NCBI RefSeq assembly: GCF_001729765.1
Contig: NZ_CP017181.1
Coordinates: forward strand, 3,906,001-3,970,000
Length of the DNA: 64,000 nt
Source: Enterobacter kobei
GTDB lineage: Bacteria > Pseudomonadota > Gammaproteobacteria > Enterobacterales > Enterobacteriaceae
Direction: 5' to 3'
The position numbers and the translations under genes are program-made. Positions 8,062 to 17,022 of the stretch are shown one piece after another. Numbering within the stretch: position 1 is the first letter of the stretch; each line of letters begins with the position of its first letter. The notes beneath the pieces were generated by a model. That model saw only the letters and a program-made list of their open reading frames with translations, was not told the origin of the DNA and did no database searches.

Positions 8062-9351
8062 TTACAAAGTGAAAGAGAGACGTAGCGCCAGCGCGGCCAG
8101 CGTTACAAACAGCACAGGCAGAGTCATAACGATCCCGGTGCGGAAATAATATCCCCAGGTAATCGTCATGTTCTTCTGTGAAAGGACATGCAGCCAGAGC
8201 AGCGTTGCCAGGCTCCCAATAGGGGTGATTTTTGGCCCCAGGTCGCAGCCAATCACGTTGGCGTAGATCATCGCCTCTTTGATAACACCGGTTGCGGTGC
8301 TGCCATCAATAGAGAGCGCACCAACCAGCACGGTCGGCATGTTATTCATGATGGAAGACAGGAAAGCCGTCAGGAAGCCGGTACCCAGCGTCGCGGCCCA
8401 GAGTCCTTTATCCGCCAGCACGTTCAGCACACCTGAAAGGTATTCGGTAAGCCCGGCGTTGCGCAGGCCGTAGACCACCAGGTACATCCCCAGCGAGAAG
8501 ATGACGATCTGCCAGGGTGCGCCATGCAGCACTTTGCCCGTGTTAATGGCATGGCCGCGTTTCGCCACAGCAAACAGGATGACGGCCCCCACCGCCGCAA
8601 TCGCGCTCACCGGAATACCGAGCGGCTCAAGGACGAAAAAACCTACCAGCAACAGAATTAAAACGACCCAGCCGGTACGAAACGTCGCCGGATCTTTAAT
8701 CGCTTTTGCCGGTGTCTTAAGAAGAGACAGCTCGTAAGTCGGCGGGATATCTTTGCGAAAGAACAGATGCAGCATCACAAGCGTGGTGACAATGGCTGCA
8801 ATATCGACCGGAACCATCACCGACGCGTATTCGGTGAACCCCAGACCGAAGAAGTCTGCCGAAACAATATTCACCAGGTTTGACACAATAAGCGGCAGAC
8901 TGGCGGTATCGGCAATAAACCCGGCGGCCATCACGAATGCCAGCGTGGTGCCTTTGCTGAACCCTAATGCCAGCAGCATGGCAATCACGATCGGTGTCAG
9001 AATAAGAGCAGCACCGTCGTTGGCAAACAGTGCCGCTACCGCTGCGCCGAGCAGAACGATATAGGTAAAGAGCAAACGGCCCCGACCATTCCCCCAACGC
9101 GATACATGCAGCGCTGCCCATTCGAAAAAGCCGGATTCATCAAGCAGCAGGCTGATAATAATGACGGCAATAAACGTTGCCGTCGCGTTCCAGACGATAT
9201 TCCACACCACCGGAATATCGCCTAAATGCACAACGCCTGAAATCAAAGCCAGGGCTGCGCCCAGCGTCGCGCTCCAGCCGATCCCCAACCCCTTCGGCTG
9301 CCAGATAACCAAAACAAGGGTCAGGACAAAAATAGCGCCTGCCAGTAACAT
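8062..9351 (-). CDS. arsB: Arsenite/antimonite efflux membrane protein
   Basis: A 429-residue polytopic protein matching ArsB of the R773 type (429 residues), with about twelve hydrophobic segments from the N-terminal [16 protein letters not shown] onward. It extrudes arsenite and antimonite across the inner membrane, either with the proton gradient alone or as the channel for the ArsA ATPase encoded immediately upstream. The start has a good ribosome-binding site (GGAGGT just before the ATG). No sign of damage. Confidence 0.95.
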   Translation of the reverse strand: MLLAGAIFVLTLVLVIWQPKGLGIGWSATLGAALALISGVVHLGDIPVVWNIVWNATATFIAVIIISLLLDESGFFEWAALHVSRWGNGRGRLLFTYIVLLGAAVAALFANDGAALILTPIVIAMLLALGFSKGTTLAFVMAAGFIADTASLPLIVSNLVNIVSADFFGLGFTEYASVMVPVDIAAIVTTLVMLHLFFRKDIPPTYELSLLKTPAKAIKDPATFRTGWVVLILLLVGFFVLEPLGIPVSAIAAVGAVILFAVAKRGHAINTGKVLHGAPWQIVIFSLGMYLVVYGLRNAGLTEYLSGVLNVLADKGLWAATLGTGFLTAFLSSIMNNMPTVLVGALSIDGSTATGVIKEAMIYANVIGCDLGPKITPIGSLATLLWLHVLSQKNMTITWGYYFRTGIVMTLPVLFVTLAALALRLSFTL

Positions 9352-9398
9352 AAAACCTCCTGACAGAGCGGCTCTGCCGCCCTGTATTAACCAAAAAA

Positions 9399-11150
9399 TT
9401 AACGCATCAACGCTCTGAGCTTTTCGATACCGGCAGGCTCTGACGCCAGTAGCGGAACAAGCGCTATACGGTCAGCATGCTGATGCTTAACCGCCTCAAT
9501 CTGCGGCAATTCCTGCCGGGCGCGCTGGCAAAGCAATGGAGAATGCGTATCCGCAATAGAAAGGCTGTTATTGATAATCCAGCCCCACGGATGAATCCCC
9601 GCGCGTTCAAGATCGGCCTGCAAATTCGCTGCCTCCAGCACAGGAGTGGTTTCCGGAAGCGTAACCAGCAGCACTTTGGTTCGCTCCGGGTCCTGAAGCT
9701 GCATCATCGGGGTAGTAAAATGGCCTTTGTCGCCCATTTTTTTGGCAATTTCGCGGTGATAAGCCCCGGTTGCATCCAGCAGCAACAGCGTATGCCCCGT
9801 GGGAGCCGTATCCATCACCACAAACCGCTTACCTGCTTCGCGGATCACGCGGGAAAATGCCTGGAAGACGGCGATCTCTTCAGTACAGGGGGAACGTAAA
9901 TCTTCTTCCAGTAGCCGTTTCCCTGCTTCGTCCAGATCTTTTCCCTTCGTCTCAAGGACATGCCGGCGATAGCGTTCGGTTTCCTCGTGTGGGTTGATCC
10001 GGCTGACCTGCAGGTTATTCAGGCTGCCATTTAGCGTTGTGCTGAGATGTGCGGCGGGATCGGAGGTGGTGAGATGGACATCAAACCCCATGTCTGCCAG
10101 CCTGACGGCGACGGCAGCCGCCATCGTGGTTTTACCCACGCCACCTTTGCCCATCAGCATAATCAGGCCGTGTTCGTTACGGGCGATATCCTCGACCAGG
10201 CCAGAGAGCGATGCGTTTTCAGGCGTATCCAGGGCGTTCGTTGCCGGGAGCGGTAATGCCTCAGAACGGCTTTCCAGCAGGCCCTTTAATGCCGACACGC
10301 CAACCATGTTGACGGGTTGCAGTAATAAGGTATCTGTCGGCAGCCCGGATAAACCGGCAGGAAGATTTGCCAGGGCCTCTTGCTCCCGTTGCCATATCGC
10401 AGCAGCCAGTGCGTCATGTTCCGCTTCGGCTGCCGGCAAAACGCCATTAATCACCAGATACTGGTTTTTCAGGCCGATCGCCGCCAGTTCTTCATGGGTG
10501 CGGGCGACTTCCTGCAAAGTGGATTTCTGCAGTCGTGCAACCAGAACCAGACGGGTACGCGCAGGATCGGATAACGCCTCTACCGCGTGTGCGTACTGCT
10601 CACGCTGTTTTTCCAGCCCGGCCATTGGGCCGAGACAGGAAGCACCGTCCGGGTTACTTTCAATGAAGCTACTCCAGGCGCCGGGAAGCTGGAGCAGGCG
10701 AATAGTGTGGCCCGTCGGCGCTGTATCAAAAATGATGTGATCGAAGCGGGTCAGCAGGGAAGCGTCTGTCAATAAACCGGTGAACTCATCGAACGCCGCA
10801 ATCTCAGTCGTACAGGCGCCGGAAAGCTGCTCGCTGATGCTGTTAACGACGTCATCAGGCAAAAGCCCCTTAACAGGATCAACGATTCTGGCGCGATACT
10901 GCTGTGCAGCTTCCTGTGGGTCAATCTCCAGAGCGGAAAGCCCGGGAACGGCATTAACAGAGTGGATCGTGTTACCGATAGTTTGATCAAAGACCTGGCC
11001 GACATTGGAAGCGGGATCGGTACTCACCAGCAATACCCGCTTACCCCGTCCCGCCAGGCGGATAGCCGTCGCGCAGGAAATGGAGGTTTTGCCCACTCCG
11101 CCCTTTCCGGTAAAAAACAGGTAAGGCGGGATATTCTGTAAGAATTTCAT
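9399..11150 (-). CDS. arsA: Arsenite-stimulated ATPase
   Basis: A 583-residue cytoplasmic ATPase built as two homologous halves, each with a GKGGVGKT P-loop (near residue 15 and near 334) and a DTAPTGHT signal segment. It drives ArsB using ATP and receives As(III) from ArsD. I set the start at the ATG at 11150 ([13 protein letters not shown]), which has GGGAGGAC directly before it and agrees with R773 ArsA. An in-frame upstream ATG would add 8 residues and overlap arsD. The length equals the family norm, so the gene looks intact. Confidence 0.95.
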   Translation of the reverse strand: MKFLQNIPPYLFFTGKGGVGKTSISCATAIRLAGRGKRVLLVSTDPASNVGQVFDQTIGNTIHSVNAVPGLSALEIDPQEAAQQYRARIVDPVKGLLPDDVVNSISEQLSGACTTEIAAFDEFTGLLTDASLLTRFDHIIFDTAPTGHTIRLLQLPGAWSSFIESNPDGASCLGPMAGLEKQREQYAHAVEALSDPARTRLVLVARLQKSTLQEVARTHEELAAIGLKNQYLVINGVLPAAEAEHDALAAAIWQREQEALANLPAGLSGLPTDTLLLQPVNMVGVSALKGLLESRSEALPLPATNALDTPENASLSGLVEDIARNEHGLIMLMGKGGVGKTTMAAAVAVRLADMGFDVHLTTSDPAAHLSTTLNGSLNNLQVSRINPHEETERYRRHVLETKGKDLDEAGKRLLEEDLRSPCTEEIAVFQAFSRVIREAGKRFVVMDTAPTGHTLLLLDATGAYHREIAKKMGDKGHFTTPMMQLQDPERTKVLLVTLPETTPVLEAANLQADLERAGIHPWGWIINNSLSIADTHSPLLCQRARQELPQIEAVKHQHADRIALVPLLASEPAGIEKLRALMR

Positions 11151-11167
11151 ATGTCCTCCCGACATAC

Positions 11168-11530
11168 TTAGCAACAGGAAGTCTTCCCACCACAGCAGCC
11201 GGTGGGCGCCAGGCCCACTTTTTCCAGCGGGATCCCAAACCAGCGAGCCAGCTCAGCGCGTTTTGGATATCGCCCGGCCATTACCGTTTCACCGTCCAGC
11301 AACAGTAGCGGAAGCCCTTCTGCTCCCGAGGCTTCAAGGAAGGCTTTCGCTTTTTCGTTCTGAACGAAGCTCATGGGCTGCTGCGCCAGGTTGTAACGTT
11401 CCACCTGTACGCCGCGTCCTTTCAACCACTGCACATCCGCAGAAAAATCAACCAGAACCTGATCGACATCTGAACCACATACGCCGGTACTGCAGCACAA
11501 TGCCGGGTCAAACACCGTTAACGTTTTCAT
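11168..11530 (-). CDS. arsD: Arsenic metallochaperone / weak repressor
   Basis: A 120-residue protein nearly identical in pattern to R773 ArsD. It carries Cys12-Cys13-Cys18 (CCSTGVC), which bind As(III) and pass it to ArsA, and the two C-terminal vicinal Cys pairs in CCGGKTSCC. The ATG at 11530 (MKTLTVFD) is preferred over an in-frame GTG three codons upstream because it matches the known N-terminus. It lies 17 nt upstream of arsA and 49 nt after arsR. Confidence 0.95.
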   Translation of the reverse strand: MKTLTVFDPALCCSTGVCGSDVDQVLVDFSADVQWLKGRGVQVERYNLAQQPMSFVQNEKAKAFLEASGAEGLPLLLLDGETVMAGRYPKRAELARWFGIPLEKVGLAPTGCCGGKTSCC

Positions 11531-11579
11531 TCTGAACACCTCACATTTGAAAAATCATATATGTTCAGGCAAATTTTTT

Positions 11580-11930
11580 TTAGAGACAAATAGCCTTACC
11601 GCTACCAGAGCAATTTGCCGTTGCCAGCTTACGGGCGATGGCCTGTACGTCGTCCTGCTGGCTTAACCAGGCTTGCTCAATCACCTGAGCAGCCCATGAC
11701 GGAATATGCGGGGAAAGACGATAGTGAACCCACTTGCCCTGCTTACGATCCTGCAATAGCCCACTTTCCCGTAGCATTGCCAGATGACGGGAGATCTTGG
11801 GCTGCGACTGATCCAGCGCTGTGCAGAGATCGCATACGCACAACTCTCCCATCTCTCTGAGCAGCAGTACGATGCCCAGACGGGTTTCATCGGAGAGGTA
11901 TTTGAAGAGTTGTAAGGATGTTAGTGACAT
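11580..11930 (-). CDS. arsR: Arsenical resistance operon repressor
   Basis: A 116-residue ArsR/SmtB winged-helix repressor. The metal site Cys31-Val-Cys33-Asp-Leu-Cys36 (ELCVCDLC) and the recognition helix QPKISRHLAMLRESG are conserved with R773 ArsR. AGGAGG lies 4 nt before the ATG at 11930; a TTG codon directly upstream is in frame but less likely. It is the first gene of the operon and should repress its own promoter until As(III) or Sb(III) binds. The C-terminus ends CSGSGKAICL as in the plasmid protein. Confidence 0.95.
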   Translation of the reverse strand: MSLTSLQLFKYLSDETRLGIVLLLREMGELCVCDLCTALDQSQPKISRHLAMLRESGLLQDRKQGKWVHYRLSPHIPSWAAQVIEQAWLSQQDDVQAIARKLATANCSGSGKAICL

Positions 11931-11984
11931 CAAACCTCCTGAGTATTTACCAACAGGATACTCGGCATGAACGAAAACTCAATA

Positions 11985-12007
11985 CACATTCGGAAAAACA
12001 CATATGT
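11985..12007 (-). promoter_or_regulatory. Probable ArsR operator of the ars promoter
   Basis: Read on the minus strand this stretch is CATATGTGTTTTT followed by CGAATGTG. I recall the R773 and E. coli ars operator as CATATGCGTTTTT followed by a similar TTATGTG, so core and spacing agree. It lies about 55-77 nt upstream of the arsR start, where the promoter is expected. Confidence 0.65.
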
Positions 12008-12176
12008 TTTTAATGATGGGTTTGAATCGCGACGGATGCTTTATGCCTTATAAGAAGAATGAGACTATTAGCACTACTAATACCCGATTAAAATTAGTGA
12101 CTTGCCCCATCCGATCTCACCAGTAATAATACCGCCCAGAAACGTTACCAGGATAATAATCACTCACCAAAACAAA

Positions 12177-12281
12177 ATGAAAATCTTTTTAGAAATAGTG
12201 GCGCTGTCAGTGCTATGGCTCGTCATCGGCTGGATCTTCTGTCGTGCATGGATGCGAGGCTGCAACGGGGAAGATAAATGA
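12177..12281 (+). CDS. Candidate small membrane protein, 34 residues
   Basis: An ATG-started ORF of 34 residues, beginning MKIFLEIVALSVLW and ending RGCNGEDK. It has one strongly hydrophobic stretch (about residues 4-22) and a basic/cysteine-containing tail, so a single-span membrane peptide is plausible. No Shine-Dalgarno sequence is visible right before the ATG, which lowers confidence. Its stop overlaps the start of the next small ORF (ATGA). I do not recognise the family. Confidence 0.35.
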   Translation: MKIFLEIVALSVLWLVIGWIFCRAWMRGCNGEDK

Positions 12282-12439
12282 TCAGATTGTCGCTTGAGGA
12301 AGTATTAGAAGGACTTGAACGTCATAGCTTTATCTTTGAAGACGAACAACAGCATTCTCTGATCGTATTTATACTGACCTGCATTTACGCCCAGGCGTCA
12401 CAGGGTACAGGAGGCCAGCCAGATCACTGGAATGGCTAA
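12278..12439 (+). CDS. Candidate small protein, 53 residues, unknown
   Basis: An ORF of 53 residues starting MIRLSLEEVLEGLERH. GGGGAAG lies about 4 nt before the ATG, and the start overlaps the stop of the preceding 34-residue ORF by 4 nt (ATGA), the usual sign of translational coupling. The first 25 residues are charged and probably helical; residues 26-40 (HSLIVFILTCIYAQA) are hydrophobic. It lies in the otherwise gene-free gap between the ars operon and glyU. I do not recognise the family and offer no function. Confidence 0.45.
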   Translation: MIRLSLEEVLEGLERHSFIFEDEQQHSLIVFILTCIYAQASQGTGGQPDHWNG

Positions 12440-12663
12440 TTACCGCACCAGGGAGTACAGTCCTTTATTTTCCGGGATAAGAAATATCAGCAGTGACTAA
12501 ATGCGTCTCTGATTTATCAGTTTGGATGTGATACGCAAAATTATACCGCTCCCCAGATGTAAACTTATTACTGATCCCATAAACCAGCAAAAAAAAATAA
12601 TCAGCTAAAACAGAAGCTTGTTGTTCAAGGTAAAGGGAAGAGGTTACAAGGCTTTTAAAGGAG
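12440..12663. other. Non-coding gap next to the glyU 3' end
   Basis: About 220 AT-rich bases without an ORF that I can support. I looked for a second copy of the glyU 3' end (an attachment-site repeat) here and further left and did not see one. The bases just left of glyU contain CCTTTTAAAAGCC-type sequence on the minus strand but no convincing rho-independent terminator. Confidence 0.5.
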
Positions 12664-12737
12664 TGGAGCGGGCGAAGGGAATCGAACCCTCGTATAGAGC
12701 TTGGGAAGCTCTCGTTCTACCATTGAACTACGCCCGC
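12664..12737 (-). tRNA. glyU: tRNA-Gly, anticodon CCC
   Basis: A 74-nt tRNA with acceptor stem GCGGGCG / CGCCCGC, discriminator U and encoded CCA. The anticodon loop UUCCCAA gives anticodon CCC, and the T loop is GTTCGATTC. The sequence matches what I recall of E. coli glyU, which also lies beside actS (ygeR). The 3' end points toward the ars operon and the other accessory genes to the left. Confidence 0.97.
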
Positions 12738-12745
12738 TTTGAGGT

Positions 12746-12770
12746 GCGTAAGGCATTATAGACCTTACGC
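12746..12770. terminator. Hairpin downstream of actS
   Basis: Inverted repeat GCGTAAGG / CCTTACGC, flanked by GAG / CTC, located between the end of actS and glyU. It lacks a long T-run. It may end actS transcription or act in processing of the glyU 5' leader. Confidence 0.4.
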
Positions 12771-12817
12771 CTCTTCATACAAGCCTCTTCACCACTAAGT
12801 GGCGATGAAATAATCAC

Positions 12818-13561
12818 TTAGCACTTCGGTTTGCTGCCGGGTGCCGGAAGATAACGCTGCGGATCGATGGCCGTCGCCTTATAACGAATCTGGAAGTGCA
12901 GCTTCACCGAATCCGTTCCCGTGCTGCCCATGGTGGCAATCTTCTGCCCTGCTTTGACGTTTTGCCCGTTATTGACCAGCATCGTGTCGTTGTGCGCATA
13001 GGCCGTGATGTAGTCTTCGCCATGCTTAATCATGATCAGGTTACCGTAGCCGCGTAGCTGGTTACCGACATAAACCACCTTACCTGCGCCTGAGGCATAA
13101 ACCGGCGTACCGCGTGCAGCGGCGATATCAATGCCTTTGTTACCCCCTTCAGACAGGGAGTACGGCAGCACCACTTTACCGCTGGCTGGCCAAATCCAGC
13201 AGCGTTGACCGACCGGTGGCCAGGAGGACTGCGGCACCGCATAGGATGGCGTCACTTTGGCGGTTTTGCCTTTCGCAGAAGATTTTTTACCCGAGGTCGA
13301 ACTGCCGCTAACCTTCAGCTTCTGCCCCACTTCGATGGTATACGGTGGAGAGATGTTATTCAGACGCGCCAGATCCTTCACGCTGGTCCCCGTCGCACGC
13401 GAAATCCGATACAGCGTGTCACCGCGCTTAACGGTGTAGACCGAACCGGAATAGCTGCCCATATCCGAAGATTTACTCCCCGAACAGCCGGCCAGTAATA
13501 ATGTCAGCGTCAGGCAAAAAATGGCGATGATGGGGTTTCTCGTCAGGCTTCCTGCAAACAA
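12818..13561 (-). CDS. actS: ActS (YgeR), LysM/LytM lipoprotein activating amidases
   Basis: A 247-residue lipoprotein matching E. coli YgeR/ActS. The signal peptide ends in the lipobox LLAGC with acylated Cys26, a LysM peptidoglycan-binding domain spans about 41-85, and a LytM/M23 domain about 125-240. The LytM zinc ligands are degenerate: GNKGIDIAA replaces the usual HxxxD. This fits a non-hydrolytic factor that activates the cell-wall amidases (AmiC in particular, as reported for ActS). It is a single-gene unit between glyU and idi. Homologues EnvC and NlpD share the fold, but length and position support ActS. Confidence 0.9.
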   Translation of the reverse strand: MFAGSLTRNPIIAIFCLTLTLLLAGCSGSKSSDMGSYSGSVYTVKRGDTLYRISRATGTSVKDLARLNNISPPYTIEVGQKLKVSGSSTSGKKSSAKGKTAKVTPSYAVPQSSWPPVGQRCWIWPASGKVVLPYSLSEGGNKGIDIAAARGTPVYASGAGKVVYVGNQLRGYGNLIMIKHGEDYITAYAHNDTMLVNNGQNVKAGQKIATMGSTGTDSVKLHFQIRYKATAIDPQRYLPAPGSKPKC

Positions 13562-13725
13562 AACAGATCCTCGGTCAGCGTGAATGGCGCCCTATGATAC
13601 CAGCCCTGGCAGAAATGGGTCAGCCCTTTTCCGCTCTGTGGGTCAAACCGTTCGTATAAGAATGCCGTATAATACTGCTCTGCTGATGGTGCAGAACCAT
13701 CCGCATCGTTGGCACTGGAGCACGA

Positions 13726-14268
13726 ATGAGTATTCAAGAACACGTTATTTTGGTAAACGACCAGGGAATGGTGATTGGCACTCAGGAAAAGTACGCCGCA
13801 CACACCACCCAAACCCCTCTGCATCTGGCCTTCTCCTCCTGGCTGTTTAACGCCGAAGGGGAGTGTCTGGTCACCCGACGCGCGCTAAGCAAAAAAGCCT
13901 GGCCGGGTGTCTGGACGAATTCCGTCTGCGGGCACCCTCAAACCGGTGAAAAGACGGAAGAGGCGATTATCCGCCGCTGCCGCTATGAGGTTGGCGCTGA
14001 AATCACGGCGATTACCCCCGTGGCCGCCGAGTTTCGCTACCGCGAAACCGATCCTTCCGGGATTGTGGAAAATGAGATTTGCCCGGTATTCGCGGCACGC
14101 ATTACCAGCGAACTGCGTATTAATCACGAAGAAGTGATGGAATTTGAATGGGTTAAGCTGGAATCGTTGTTCCACGCCCTAAACGCCGCGCCCTGGGGTT
14201 TCAGCCCGTGGATGGTGCTGGAAGCAACGGTCGCACGAGACGCTTTGAGAGCGTTTGCCGCGCAATAA
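13726..14268 (+). CDS. idi: Isopentenyl-diphosphate delta-isomerase, type 1
   Basis: A 180-residue Nudix-fold enzyme converting IPP to DMAPP, the starter for isoprenoids and the quinone side chain. The catalytic Cys68 (SVCGHP) and Glu117 (ENEICPVF) and the metal-binding His residues near the N-terminus ([11 protein letters not shown]) are present. Length agrees with E. coli Idi (182). It converges on lysS with a shared terminator between them. E. coli has the same position. Confidence 0.95.
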   Translation: MSIQEHVILVNDQGMVIGTQEKYAAHTTQTPLHLAFSSWLFNAEGECLVTRRALSKKAWPGVWTNSVCGHPQTGEKTEEAIIRRCRYEVGAEITAITPVAAEFRYRETDPSGIVENEICPVFAARITSELRINHEEVMEFEWVKLESLFHALNAAPWGFSPWMVLEATVARDALRAFAAQ

Positions 14269-14294
14269 AAAAGCCCCTTTCGGGGCTTTTTTTA
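14267..14294. terminator. Bidirectional terminator between idi and lysS
   Basis: AAAAAAGCCCC / GGGGCTTTTTT stem with a TTTC loop, beginning in the idi stop codon. The A-run and T-run on either side make it usable from both converging genes. Confidence 0.9.
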
Positions 14295-14306
14295 CATCTT
14301 AACGCC

Positions 14307-15824
14307 TTATTTCACCGGACGCATCGCCGGGAACAGGATCACGTCACGGATGGTGTGGCTGTTGGTGAACAGCATGACCATACGGTCGATACCAATACCC
14401 AGACCCGCCGTTGGTGGCAGGCCGTGCTCCAGCGCGGTCACGTAGTCTTCGTCGAAGAACATCGCTTCGTCATCGCCCGCTGCTTTCGCATCAACCTGAT
14501 CCTGGAAGCGCTGCGCCTGATCTTCCGCATCGTTCAGCTCGCTAAAGCCGTTGCCGATTTCACGGCCGCCGATGAAGAATTCGAAACGGTCAGTGATTTC
14601 CGGGTTCTCGTCATTACGACGCGCCAGCGGAGACACTTCAGCAGGGTATTCGGTGATGAAGGTCGGCTGAATCAGGTGCGCTTCGGCCACTTCTTCGAAG
14701 ATCTCGGTCACGATACGGCCCAGACCCCAGCTCTTCTCTACCTTGATACCGATGCTTTCCGCGATCGCTTTCGCAGAGTCGAAGTTATCCAGATCCGCCA
14801 TGTTGGTTTCAGGACGGTATTTCTTGATTGCTTCGCGCATGGTCAGTTTTTCGAACGGCTTGCCGAAGTCGAACACTTCTTCACCGTAAGGGACCTGGGT
14901 GGTGCCCAGAATGTCCTGCGCCAGGGTACGGAACAGGGATTCGGTCAGCTCGATCAGATCTTTATAATCTGCATACGCCATATAGAGTTCCATCATGGTG
15001 AACTCTGGGTTATGACGAACGGAGATACCTTCGTTACGGAAGTTACGGTTGATCTCGAATACGCGATCAAAGCCACCTACCACCAGACGCTTCAGGTACA
15101 GTTCCGGCGCGATACGCAGGTACATGTCCAGGTCCAGGGCGTTATGATGGGTGATGAATGGACGGGCAGACGCACCGCCTGGAATCACCTGCATCATCGG
15201 GGTTTCCACTTCCATAAAGTCGCGGTTCACCATGAACTGGCGAATACCGGCCATGATCTGGGAGCGAATTTTGAAGGTCTTGCGGGATTCATCGTTAGAG
15301 ATGAGATCCAGATAACGCTGACGATAGCGCGCTTCCTGATCCTGCAGGCCGTGGAATTTGTCCGGCAGCGGACGCAGCGCTTTGGTCAGCAGACGCAGCT
15401 CGGTACAGTGGATAGACAGTTCACCGGTTTTGGTTTTGAACAGTTTACCTTTCGCGCCAAGGATATCGCCCAGATCCCACTTCTTGAACTGCTCGTTGTA
15501 GATGCCTTCCGGCAGATCGTCACGGGAAACATACAGCTGAATACGGCCACCCACGTCCTGCAAAGTCACGAAGGAGGCTTTACCCATAATACGACGGGTC
15601 ATCATACGGCCAGCAACGGCCACTTCGATGTTCAGCGCTTCCAGCTCTTCGTTCTCTTTACCGTCGAAGTCAGCGTGCAGTTGGTCTGAGGTGTGGTCAC
15701 GACGAAAATCGTTCGGGAACGGCACGCCCTGCTCACGCAGCGCTGCCAGCTTCTCGCGGCGGGTTTTCAGTTCGTTGTTAAGATCGACTACCGCGTCAGC
15801 GCCCTGTGCTTGTTGTTCAGACAT
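14307..15824 (-). CDS. lysS: Lysyl-tRNA synthetase, class II
   Basis: A 505-residue cytosolic enzyme charging tRNA-Lys, the same length as E. coli LysS. An N-terminal OB-fold anticodon-binding domain (about 60-170) precedes the class II core with motif 2 ([17 protein letters not shown]) and motif 3 ([12 protein letters not shown], near 475). It lies 9 nt after prfB and forms with it the known prfB-lysS operon. LysS is the constitutive form; no lysU copy is in this window. Confidence 0.97.
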   Translation of the reverse strand: MSEQQAQGADAVVDLNNELKTRREKLAALREQGVPFPNDFRRDHTSDQLHADFDGKENEELEALNIEVAVAGRMMTRRIMGKASFVTLQDVGGRIQLYVSRDDLPEGIYNEQFKKWDLGDILGAKGKLFKTKTGELSIHCTELRLLTKALRPLPDKFHGLQDQEARYRQRYLDLISNDESRKTFKIRSQIMAGIRQFMVNRDFMEVETPMMQVIPGGASARPFITHHNALDLDMYLRIAPELYLKRLVVGGFDRVFEINRNFRNEGISVRHNPEFTMMELYMAYADYKDLIELTESLFRTLAQDILGTTQVPYGEEVFDFGKPFEKLTMREAIKKYRPETNMADLDNFDSAKAIAESIGIKVEKSWGLGRIVTEIFEEVAEAHLIQPTFITEYPAEVSPLARRNDENPEITDRFEFFIGGREIGNGFSELNDAEDQAQRFQDQVDAKAAGDDEAMFFDEDYVTALEHGLPPTAGLGIGIDRMVMLFTNSHTIRDVILFPAMRPVK

Positions 15825-15833
15825 GTTGGTTCC

Positions 15834-16932
15834 TCATAACCCTGCTTTCAAACTTGCTTCGATAAATTGGTCCAGGCTGCCGTCCAGCACCGCCTGCGTG
15901 TTACGGGTTTCAACCCCGGTACGCAGGTCTTTGATGCGGGAGTCATCAAGGACGTAAGAACGGATCTGGCTGCCCCAACCGATGTCGGACTTGTTATCTT
16001 CCATCGCCTGTTTCTCAGCATTTTTCTTCTGCATCTCCAGCTCATAAAGCTTCGCTTTCATCTGCTTCATGGCCTGGTCTTTGTTCTTATGCTGGGAACG
16101 GTCGTTCTGGCATTGTGTTACCAGCCCGGTTGGAATGTGGGTAATACGCACCGCCGATTCCGTACGGTTAACGTGCTGACCACCCGCACCGGAGGCGCGA
16201 TAAACGTCAATACGCAGGTCCGCCGGGTTAATTTCGATATCAATATCTTCGTCAACTTCCGGGTAAACAAACGCCGAGCTGAAGGAGGTATGGCGACGGC
16301 CACCGGAGTCGAACGGGCTCTTACGCACCAGACGGTGAACGCCGGTCTCGGTACGCAGCCAGCCGTAGGCGTAGTCGCCAATGATCTTGATGGTGACGGA
16401 TTTAATACCGGCCACTTCACCTTCAGACTCTTCGATGATTTCGGTTTTGAAGCCGCGCGCTTCTGCCCAACGCAGGTACATACGCGTCAGCATGCTGGCC
16501 CAGTCCTGCGCTTCGGTACCGCCAGAACCTGCCTGAATATCGAGGTAACAGTCAGCGCTGTCGTATTCGCCGGAGAACATACGACGGAATTCCAGCTGCG
16601 CCAGCTTCTCTTCCAGCACGTCGAGTTCTGCCACGGCTTCGTTAAAGGTTTCTTCGTCGTCGGCTTCGACGGCCAGCTCGAGCAAACCGGAAACATCTTC
16701 CAGCCCCTGAGCCATTTGATCCAGCGTATCTACGATAGCTTCGAGAGAGGAACGCTCTTTACCCAGCGCCTGTGCGCGTTCAGGTTCGTTCCAGACGTCC
16801 GGCTGTTCCAGCTCGGCGTTTACTTCTTCAAGACGCTCTTTCTTGGCATCGTAGTCAAAGATACCCCCTAAGAACGTCAGAGCGCTCCGTGAGGTCCTGA
16901 ATACGGTTTTTTACCGGATTAATTTCAAACAT
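15834..16932 (-). CDS. prfB: Peptide chain release factor 2, with programmed +1 frameshift
   Basis: RF2 recognises UAA and UGA stops. The 365-residue protein is encoded in two frames: codons 1-25 from the ATG at 16932, then an in-frame TGA (16855-16857), and after a +1 slip the rest from 16856 to 15834. The tripeptide SPF (stop recognition) and GGQ (peptidyl-tRNA hydrolysis, about 250-252) are present. Residue 246, just before GGQ ([10 protein letters not shown]), is Ala, not the Thr peculiar to E. coli K-12. Cellular RF2 level sets the frameshift frequency. It is followed by lysS. Confidence 0.97.
16854..16869 (-). promoter_or_regulatory. RF2 autoregulatory frameshift site
   Basis: On the minus strand the sequence reads AGGGGGTATCTTTGAC. 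An internal Shine-Dalgarno-like AGGGGG sits three bases before the slippery CTT, followed by UGA-C, a poor stop context. This is the canonical RF2 frameshift signal. Confidence 0.97.
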
Positions 16933-17022
16933 GGTCTGTTTTCTTTTATGGACTTGTCAAAATGCGGTGATAAGAGCGGGATTGTACCGAATCCACGCCC
17001 TTTTTTATAGAGATTACTGCCG

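Noticed and set aside
12440..12663. Second copy of the glyU 3' end as an attachment site
   Set aside because: Read by eye on both strands from 7.5 kb to glyU; no repeat of the tRNA end was found.
14208..15689. 493-residue open frame on the plus strand
   Set aside because: It lies antisense to lysS, a full-length conserved gene, and its composition is the typical shadow of a GC-rich reading frame.
15834..16932. prfB as a broken gene with an internal stop
   Set aside because: The stop lies at the well-known RF2 programmed frameshift signal.
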